Below are positions 58,453 through 64,000 of a stretch of 64,000 bases of DNA, in pieces. The position numbers were made by a program, and so were the translations under genes. Numbering within the stretch: the first letter of the stretch is position 1; each line of letters opens with the position of its first letter. The DNA comes from Leifsonia poae. Lineage in GTDB: Bacteria > Actinomycetota > Actinomycetes > Actinomycetales > Microbacteriaceae. The DNA is taken from positions 3,410,001 through 3,474,000 of the forward strand of contig NZ_JAIHLP010000002.1 in the NCBI RefSeq assembly GCF_020009625.1. Reading direction: 5' to 3'. Under the pieces are notes generated by a model that had not been told where the DNA came from, ran no database searches, and saw nothing but the letters and a program-made list of their open reading frames with translations.

Positions 58453-59415
58453 ATGGCTCCCTACCTCCTGCGTCGCACCGCGTTCCTCGTGGTGTCGCTG
58501 CTGCTCGCCATGGTCGTGCTCTTCTTCCTGCTCCGGGTGCTCCCGGGTGACCCGGCCAACGCCCTTCTGTCGGTCAACGCGACCCCGCAGCAGATCGCAG
58601 CGGCCCGGGAACAGGTCGGCAGCGATCGGCCGCTCCTCGAGCAGTTCTTCTCGTGGTTCGGCAGCCTCCTCACACTCGACCTCGGCAAATCCTTCATCAC
58701 CTCGCTTCCGGTCGGCCCGGACATCGCGGCCAGGCTCGTCGTGACCGTGCCGCTCACGCTGCTCGCCTTCCTCCTCGCAGTGGTACTCGCCCTGCCGATC
58801 GGCTTCTTCGCCGCGTGGAAGGCGGACCGCTGGTACGGCATCCTCCTTTCTGCGTTCTCGCAGCTCGGGATCGCCGTCCCGGTCTTCTGGGTCGGCATCC
58901 TGCTGGTCAGCGCGTTCTCGATCAACCTGCGCTGGTTCCCCTCCGGCGGCTTCCCCCGCGACGACTGGGCCGACCCCGCCGCGGCGCTCGGGTCGCTCGC
59001 CCTGCCGGTCATCACCATCGCGATCGTGATGAGCGCATCCATCTCACGGTATGTGCGCAGCGCGACACTGGATGTGATCGGCAGTGACTATCTGCGCAAT
59101 GCCCGGGCGCTGGGTTCCGGGTTCGGACGGGCCATGTGGCGGCACGGGTTGCGCAACGGCTCCGTTCCCGTGATCTCCATTCTGGGAATCGAGCTCGCCA
59201 CGACCTTCCTCGGCGCCGTCGTCGTCGAGAGCGTGTTCACCCTGCCCGGCCTCGGCAGCATGCTGCTGCGTGCGATCAGCCAGCACGACTACCAGAGCAT
59301 CCAGGGCATCCTGTTCGTCTCCACCTTCGCCGTGCTGCTCATCGGCTTCGCGGCCGACGTGGTTCAGCGTCTCATCGACCCGCGCCTGCGGCACAGCATC
59401 TCGGGGAACCGATGA
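58453..59415 (+). CDS. ABC transporter permease (DppB-type)
   Basis: A 320-residue permease. The N-terminal helix and loop APYLLRRTAFLVVSLLLAM, FFLLRVLPGDPANALL, six helices and the EAA loop (YLRNARALGSGFGRAMWRHG) that contacts the ATPases are present. GAAGG precedes ATG 58453. ATGA overlap with the second permease. First membrane half of the peptide/nickel importer. Confidence 0.92.
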   Translation: MAPYLLRRTAFLVVSLLLAMVVLFFLLRVLPGDPANALLSVNATPQQIAAAREQVGSDRPLLEQFFSWFGSLLTLDLGKSFITSLPVGPDIAARLVVTVPLTLLAFLLAVVLALPIGFFAAWKADRWYGILLSAFSQLGIAVPVFWVGILLVSAFSINLRWFPSGGFPRDDWADPAAALGSLALPVITIAIVMSASISRYVRSATLDVIGSDYLRNARALGSGFGRAMWRHGLRNGSVPVISILGIELATTFLGAVVVESVFTLPGLGSMLLRAISQHDYQSIQGILFVSTFAVLLIGFAADVVQRLIDPRLRHSISGNR

Positions 59416-60287
59416 GCACCGTGGCGCAGCAGGCGGCGCAGAGCGCGGCACCCGAACCGGGCGGCCGCGGCCGTTCGCGCCGTTCGATCACCCTCGCCAT
59501 CGGGCTGGTGCTGGTGGGCATCGTGGTGCTCGTCGCGCTCCTCTCGCTGTTCTGGTTGCCGTACGCGCCCAGCGACACCTCGGGCGGCCGGTTGGAGCAG
59601 CCGGGCCCGGCGCACTGGCTCGGCACCGACCAGCTCGGCCGCGACCTCCTCTCCCAGCTCATGGTGGGCGCAAGGATCGCCCTCGCGGTCGGCTTCGGCG
59701 CCGTCTCCATCGGCGCGGTCATCGGCATCACGATCGGCCTGCTCGCCGCCTTCGCGACGACCTGGCTGGATGACTCCATCTCGGCCGTGCTCGACATCCT
59801 GATCGCGTTCCCCACCCTGCTCCTGGCCATGCTCATCGTGGCTGCCCAGGGCGCCTCGCTCGGCACTGCGATCCTCGCGATCGGGCTGGCCATGTCGGCC
59901 GTCGTCGCCCGGCTGACCCGCGTGCTCGCCAAACGTGTGCTCTCGCAGCAGTACGTCACGGCCGCCCGCACCTCCGGCACGGGCTGGGGCGGCGTCGTCG
60001 GCAAGCACATCCTGCCGAACATCTGGCCCACACTGCTCGTGAACCTGGCGCTGCAGTTCGGGATCGCGGTGCTCGCGGAGGCGAGTCTGTCTTACCTCGG
60101 CCTGGGGGCACCGCCGCCGAACGCATCGTGGGGGCGGCTGCTGCAGGAGGCTCAAGGCACCGTCGCCGTGGCTCCGGCCGGCGCGATCGCGCCGGGGGTG
60201 GCCCTGGTCGTGCTCGTGATCGGCGTCAACCTGGTGGCGGACGGTCTGCGCGACATCGCCGACCCGACGAGGAGGCGGACACGATGA
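59412..60287 (+). CDS. ABC transporter permease (DppC-type)
   Basis: A 291-residue permease with an N-terminal helix (LAIGLVLVGIVVLVALLSLF), the HWLGTDQLGRDLLSQLMVGA signature of DppC proteins, and the EAA loop QQYVTAARTSGTGWGGVVGK. Pairs with the preceding permease. Start and stop overlap both neighbours as ATGA. Confidence 0.92.
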   Translation: MSTVAQQAAQSAAPEPGGRGRSRRSITLAIGLVLVGIVVLVALLSLFWLPYAPSDTSGGRLEQPGPAHWLGTDQLGRDLLSQLMVGARIALAVGFGAVSIGAVIGITIGLLAAFATTWLDDSISAVLDILIAFPTLLLAMLIVAAQGASLGTAILAIGLAMSAVVARLTRVLAKRVLSQQYVTAARTSGTGWGGVVGKHILPNIWPTLLVNLALQFGIAVLAEASLSYLGLGAPPPNASWGRLLQEAQGTVAVAPAGAIAPGVALVVLVIGVNLVADGLRDIADPTRRRTR

Positions 60288-61071
60288 TCCTCGAAGTGCG
60301 GAATCTCACGGTCGCTGCGCGCGACGGCGCACCGCTGGTGCGCGACGTGTCGTTCGAGCTCGATACCGGTGAGCGCCTCAGCCTGATCGGCGAATCCGGT
60401 TCCGGAAAGTCACTGACATCGTTCGCCGTCACCGGGCTGCTGCCCGACGGGCTGAGCGCCGCCGGGAGCGTCCTCCTGGGGGTGTTCAGGTGATCGGAGC
60501 GAAGGAACGCGCCCTCGTGCCGCTGCGCGGGAAGACGGTCTCCTTCGTCTTCCAGGAGCCACTGACCGCCCTCGACCCGCTGATGCGGCTCGGCAAACAG
60601 GTGGCGGAGCCGCTGCACCGCCATCTCGGTCTGCGCGGGGAGGCACTGCGAGGCGCCGTGCTGGGCGCGCTGGAAGAGGTGCGACTGCCCGACCCGGAGC
60701 GGATCGCGCGGGCATATCCCCATGAGATCTCCGGCGGCCAACGACAGCGCGTCGCCATCGCTGCCGCGCTCGCCTGCCGGCCGCAGCTGCTCATCGCAGA
60801 CGAGCCGACGACGGCGCTCGACGTCACGATCCAGGCGGACATCCTCGCCCTGCTCGACAGGCTGGTCGCCGAGCGCGGGATGGCGCTGCTCTTCGTCAGC
60901 CACGACCTCGCGGTCGTGTCACGGATGACGGACCAGGCCCTCGTGCTCCGCGCCGGACGAGTCGTCGAGCAGGGGAGCATCCGACGCCTGCTCACCGCGC
61001 CGGTCGATCCGTACACCATCGAACTGGTGCGCAGCGCGCGAGAGCTCGACGCCGCCCTGGAGGTGTCATGA
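60284..61071 (+). pseudogene. ABC transporter ATPase (DppD-type), frameshifted
   Basis: The gene starts at ATG 60284 and encodes EVRNLTVAARDGAPLVRDVS with Walker A GESGSGKS, but stops at 60493. The remaining protein continues in the next frame from about 60490, with the Q-loop VFQEPLTALDPL, signature SGGQRQR, Walker B LLIADEPTTALD and the His-loop FVSHDLAVV. Adding one G to the GGGGG at 60480-60484 restores a continuous reading (SVLLGGVQVIGAKERAL). If the break is real the importer has lost this ATPase; a sequencing error is at least as likely. Confidence 0.85.
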
Positions 61072-61838
61072 CCGCGATCCTGGAACTCCGCGACGTCGGC
61101 TACCGCTACCGCAGGGCGGCCGTTCCCGCTCTGGAGGGCGTCTCGTTCACCGTCGAGGCAGGTCGCAGCGTGGGGCTGGTCGGCGAATCGGGCGCGGGCA
61201 AGACGACGGTCCTGTCATTGCTGCTCGGGCTCGCCGGGCCCACCAGCGGGGAGGTGCTGTTCGACGGGGTGCCCCTCGACCGACGCGACCGGGTGCGGAT
61301 GCGCGAATTCCGTCGCAGCGTTCAGACGGTCTTCCAAGACCCGTACTCGTCGCTGGACCCCCGCCAGAGCGTCGGCCGCATCGTGGGGGAGCCGTTGAGC
61401 TCTCTCCGCCTCGCCACGGGCGCCGAGGCGCGTGACCGGGTGGCTGAGGCGTTGGCAGCGGTCGCGCTGCCGGCGGATGCCGCGCGCCGTTACCCGCACG
61501 AGTTCTCGGGCGGGCAGCGCCAGCGCATCGCGATCGCCCGGGCGGTGGTCGCCCGACCGCGCATCCTGCTCGCAGACGAGCCGGTGAGTGCGCTCGACGT
61601 CACGACGCGCATTCAGATCATCGATCTGCTCGCCGAACTCGGCGAGCGTGAGGGGCTGACGGTCGTGATGGTCTCGCACGATCTCGGCGTCGTCGCCGCG
61701 CTCTGCCGGCAGACCGTCGTTCTCCGCGGCGGGCGCATCGTCGAACAGGGTGAGACCCGGCAGGTGCTCGGTTCGCCCGCCGACCCGTACACGCGTCGGC
61801 TCCTCGACTCGGTTCCTAGGCTGCCCGCGGCCACATAG
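61068..61838 (+). CDS. ABC transporter ATPase (DppF-type)
   Basis: A 256-residue ATPase. Walker A GESGAGKTT is at 39-47, Q-loop VFQDPYSSLDPRQSVG, signature FSGGQRQRI, Walker B ILLADEPVSALD and switch His in VMVSHDLGVV. Last gene of the importer operon, overlapping the preceding frame as ATGA. It would pair with the DppD-type subunit as a heterodimer. Converges on bcp, with 6 bp between stops. Confidence 0.93.
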   Translation: MTAILELRDVGYRYRRAAVPALEGVSFTVEAGRSVGLVGESGAGKTTVLSLLLGLAGPTSGEVLFDGVPLDRRDRVRMREFRRSVQTVFQDPYSSLDPRQSVGRIVGEPLSSLRLATGAEARDRVAEALAAVALPADAARRYPHEFSGGQRQRIAIARAVVARPRILLADEPVSALDVTTRIQIIDLLAELGEREGLTVVMVSHDLGVVAALCRQTVVLRGGRIVEQGETRQVLGSPADPYTRRLLDSVPRLPAAT

Positions 61839-61844
61839 AGCGCT

Positions 61845-62321
61845 TCAGGCGTCGAGGCCGAGCTTCTTGCGGAGACTGGCGACGTGGCCGGTCGCCCGCA
61901 CGTTGTACAACGGGAGCCGGACGGTTCCGTCGGGGTCGATCACGAAGGTGGAGCGGATCACGCCGGTGACCGTCTTGCCGTAGAGCTTCTTCTCACCGTA
62001 AGCGCCGTAGGCCCGGTGAACGGCGAGGTCTTCGTCGGAGAGCAGCGGGAAGTTCAGGCCCTCGTGCTCCTGGAATTTCTTGTTCTTCGACGGCGCATCC
62101 TTCGAGATGCCGATCACTCGGTATCCGGCCGCTTTCAGCGAGTTGAGGTTGTCGCGGAAGTCACAGGCCTCCTTCGTGCAGCCGGGGGTCAGCGCGGCCG
62201 GGTAGAAGTACACGATTGCGTTCTCGCCGGCATAGTCGCCGAGCGACACCTGCTCGCCGTCCTGGTCGGTCAGAGCGAACCCGGGCGCCACACTGCCCAC
62301 CTCAAGCTTCTTGTCATCCAT
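61845..62321 (-). CDS. bcp: Thiol peroxidase of the BCP/PrxQ family
   Basis: Peroxiredoxin that reduces hydroperoxides with thioredoxin. The 158 residues contain the PxxxTPGC motif with peroxidatic Cys48 and resolving Cys53 (TPGCTKEACDF), the atypical two-Cys BCP arrangement. VIGISKDAPSKNKKFQEHEG and YGKTVTGVIRSTFVIDPDG follow. GGGGGT precedes ATG 62321. Confidence 0.95.
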   Translation of the reverse strand: MDDKKLEVGSVAPGFALTDQDGEQVSLGDYAGENAIVYFYPAALTPGCTKEACDFRDNLNSLKAAGYRVIGISKDAPSKNKKFQEHEGLNFPLLSDEDLAVHRAYGAYGEKKLYGKTVTGVIRSTFVIDPDGTVRLPLYNVRATGHVASLRKKLGLDA

Positions 62322-62395
62322 ACCCCCATTCTCCCGTACGCGCGCCGGTTCAACGAAGGGCCGCGTCAAACACGGGCGGCGTCAACCAAGGCGGG

Positions 62396-63457
62396 TCAGG
62401 GGGAGGGGGCGAAGGTGGCGAGGAGGCGCTGGAGGGAGTCGAGGCGGGCGCGGCCGATGTCGCCGAGGCGACCCGCCGCGACGGCCTCGATGATGGCGCA
62501 GTCGGGGGCATCCGGAAGGTGGGTGCAGCCGCGCGGGCAGTCCTCGGCCAGCTCGGCAAGATCGGTGAACGACTTCAGGATGCTGTCGGTGTTGATATGA
62601 CCCAGCCCGAACGACCGCACCCCGGGGGTGTCGATGACCCAGCCCCGGCCCTCGCCGTTCTGCACCCGCAGTGAGACGGTCGACGACGAGGTGTGGCGGC
62701 CTCGCCCGGTGACGACGTTGACGTGACCGGTGGCGCGTTTCGCGCCCGGAACGATCTCGTTCACCAGTGTGGACTTGCCGACGCCCGAGTGGCCAACGAC
62801 CACAGTGTCGTGCCCGATGAGGGCTGCCGTGATCTCGTCGACCGGGATGCTGTCCTCCCGGCTCGTGTACACGGGCAGGTCGAGCCCGGCGAAATTCTCC
62901 AGGAACGGCGCGGGGTCGGCGAGGTCGATCTTGGTCACGCACAGCATCGGGGCGATTCCCGCATCGTAGGCGGCCACGAGATAGCGGTCGACGAGGCGGG
63001 TGCGGGGCTCCGGATTCGCCGCCGCGACGACGATGAGCATCTGGTCGGCGTTCGCGACGATCACGCGCTCGACCTCATCGGTATCGTCGGCGCTGCGGCG
63101 CAGCAGCGTCGTGCGTGGTTCGATCCGGACGATGCGCGAGAGCGTGCCGTCGTCCCCGGTCGTGTCGCCCACCACCGCGACGCGATCGCCGGTCACGATC
63201 GCCTTCTTGCGGAGCTCGCTCGCCCGGGTCGAGGTCACCTGTCGTTCATCGGGTGTGTTCTCGTCGAGCATGACGGTGTAGCGGCCGCGGTCGACGCCGA
63301 GCACCCGCGCGATCTGCGCATCCGCGTGTTCGGGTCGCTGCTTGCTGCGGGGGCGGTTGCCTTTGGGGTTGGGGCGGGACCGGATGGTCGCCTCGTCGTA
63401 TTGATCGAGCTCGTCCAGCTCGGCCGACTCGTCGTCGCCTTCAGCCCACCAGGACAT
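62396..63457 (-). CDS. rsgA: Ribosome small-subunit biogenesis GTPase RsgA
   Basis: Circularly permuted GTPase that checks 30S maturation. An N-terminal OB-fold (ARVLGVDRGRYTVML) is followed by the permuted motifs: G4 VTKIDLAD, then G1 GHSGVGKSTLVN, then G3 DTPGVRSFG. The C-terminal zinc motif CPRGCTHLPDAPDC closes it. Length 353. It starts directly after the aroA stop with no gap, so the two are coupled. Confidence 0.95.
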   Translation of the reverse strand: MSWWAEGDDESAELDELDQYDEATIRSRPNPKGNRPRSKQRPEHADAQIARVLGVDRGRYTVMLDENTPDERQVTSTRASELRKKAIVTGDRVAVVGDTTGDDGTLSRIVRIEPRTTLLRRSADDTDEVERVIVANADQMLIVVAAANPEPRTRLVDRYLVAAYDAGIAPMLCVTKIDLADPAPFLENFAGLDLPVYTSREDSIPVDEITAALIGHDTVVVGHSGVGKSTLVNEIVPGAKRATGHVNVVTGRGRHTSSSTVSLRVQNGEGRGWVIDTPGVRSFGLGHINTDSILKSFTDLAELAEDCPRGCTHLPDAPDCAIIEAVAAGRLGDIGRARLDSLQRLLATFAPSP

Positions 63458-64000
63458 CTATGCGGTGCCCTCGTCGACCATCCGCTGCCAGAGCTGGGTG
63501 AACTGCGGCAGGGTCTTGGCAGTGGTGGCGACGTTCTCGATCTCGACACCGGGCACGGCGAGCCCGATGATGGCGCCGGCCGTGGCCATGCGGTGGTCTT
63601 CGTAGCTGCGCCAGACGCCGCCGTGCAGGGGCTGAGGTTCGATGCGCAAGCCGTCGGGCAGTTCGGTCACCCGGCCGCCGAGGCCATTGATCTCGGCGGC
63701 GAGGGCCGCGAGACGATCGGTCTCGTGGTGGCGGATGTGGCCGATGCCGACGATCTCGCTCGGCCCGTCGGCGAGGGCGGCGATCGCGACGAGCGCGGGA
63801 GCCAGCTCACCACCGGTGCTGAGGTCGATGGTGACGCCCGGGATGCTTTCGCCTCCGGTAACCGTGAGGCGGTCGCCGTCGCGGGCGACGGTGGCGCCGA
63901 AGAGTGGAAGGAGGTCGGCGAGGTCGGCGCCCACCTGCGTGGTCGAGGCCGGCCATCCGGTGATGGTCACCGAGCCGCCGGTCACGACGGCCGCAGCGAG
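63458..64000 (-). CDS. aroA: 3-phosphoshikimate 1-carboxyvinyltransferase (EPSP synthase), 5' end outside window
   Basis: Sixth step of the shikimate pathway. The visible C-terminal 180 residues show [56 protein letters not shown] and the late signature [15 protein letters not shown]. The start codon lies beyond base 64000. Immediately upstream of rsgA, as in many actinobacteria. Confidence 0.93.
   Translation of the reverse strand, partial: LAAAVVTGGSVTITGWPASTTQVGADLADLLPLFGATVARDGDRLTVTGGESIPGVTIDLSTGGELAPALVAIAALADGPSEIVGIGHIRHHETDRLAALAAEINGLGGRVTELPDGLRIEPQPLHGGVWRSYEDHRMATAGAIIGLAVPGVEIENVATTAKTLPQFTQLWQRMVDEGTA

Noticed and set aside
60480..60493. Programmed ribosomal frameshift in the ABC ATPase
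   Set aside because: No slippery heptamer plus downstream structure was seen, and ATPases of this family are not known to use it.

Overview
This is a 64 kb chromosomal window from a high-GC Gram-positive actinobacterium, most likely of the family Microbacteriaceae (Leifsonia-like; the genus is inferred, not proven). The evidence is the very high third-position GC, two WhiB-family Fe-S regulators, and the blocks mtrA-mtrB-lpqB-comF-hpf-secA, manB/DUF3499/zincin-like/whiB2 and pdtaS/whiB1. In Mycobacterium tuberculosis the same blocks lie in the same neighbourhood (roughly Rv3219 to Rv3260c). No tRNA, rRNA, CRISPR array, insertion sequence or prophage was seen.

Layout. (1) 1-16.1 kb is a surface-glycan island. 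It holds a nucleotide-sugar dehydrogenase (cut by the window edge), a GT-A glycosyltransferase, two large GT-B-like capsule-type proteins, a nearly complete pseudaminic-acid-type nonulosonate pathway, and two tandem Wzy/O-antigen-ligase-like membrane proteins. The nonulosonate genes form two divergent operons: pseB-pseC-pseI on the minus strand, and pseG-GNAT-aldo/keto reductase-cytidylyltransferase-class III aminotransferase on the plus strand. (2) 16.2-29.4 kb is conserved housekeeping and envelope sugar metabolism: manA, an acyl-CoA dehydrogenase, galE, a WhiB2/WhmD-like regulator, a large GT2 membrane glycosyltransferase with a frame break, a DUF5719 protein, a zincin-like protein, DUF3499, manB, ahcY and a GNAT. 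(3) 29.4-42.3 kb holds a lipoprotein, a giant LuxR-type ATPase regulator, a cyclase-family hydrolase, RDD and SpoIIM membrane proteins, an aquaporin, and the co-directional membrane-stress cluster Pro/Gly-rich membrane protein-DUF4129-DUF4350-MoxR-DUF58. (4) 42.4-51.2 kb is the envelope-sensing and secretion core: mtrA, mtrB, lpqB, comF, hpf, secA. (5) 51.3-52.7 kb is a gene graveyard after secA, with remnants of a LigD-type NHEJ polymerase, a short-chain dehydrogenase and perhaps a secreted protein. (6) 52.7-56.8 kb holds an Rv3235-like gene, the pdtaS histidine kinase, whiB1, a membrane protein and a DUF1684 protein. (7) 56.9-61.8 kb is a complete peptide/nickel-type ABC importer operon whose first ATPase is frameshifted. 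(8) 61.8-64 kb holds bcp, rsgA and the 3' part of aroA.

How it works together. The island could build and activate a nonulosonic acid (CMP-sugar) and polymerise it into a surface glycan. manA and manB, together with the GT2 and DUF5719 genes, supply mannose-based envelope sugars. MtrAB-LpqB and the MoxR/DUF58 cluster monitor the envelope, and SecA exports proteins. The most notable points are: the unusual gene content of the pse locus (aldo/keto reductase plus a GSA-aminomutase-like transaminase); two separate genes each broken by what looks like one missing G in a five-G run; the LigD and SDR relics downstream of secA; and a good whiB2 promoter whose -10 and start site are overlaid by an inverted repeat.
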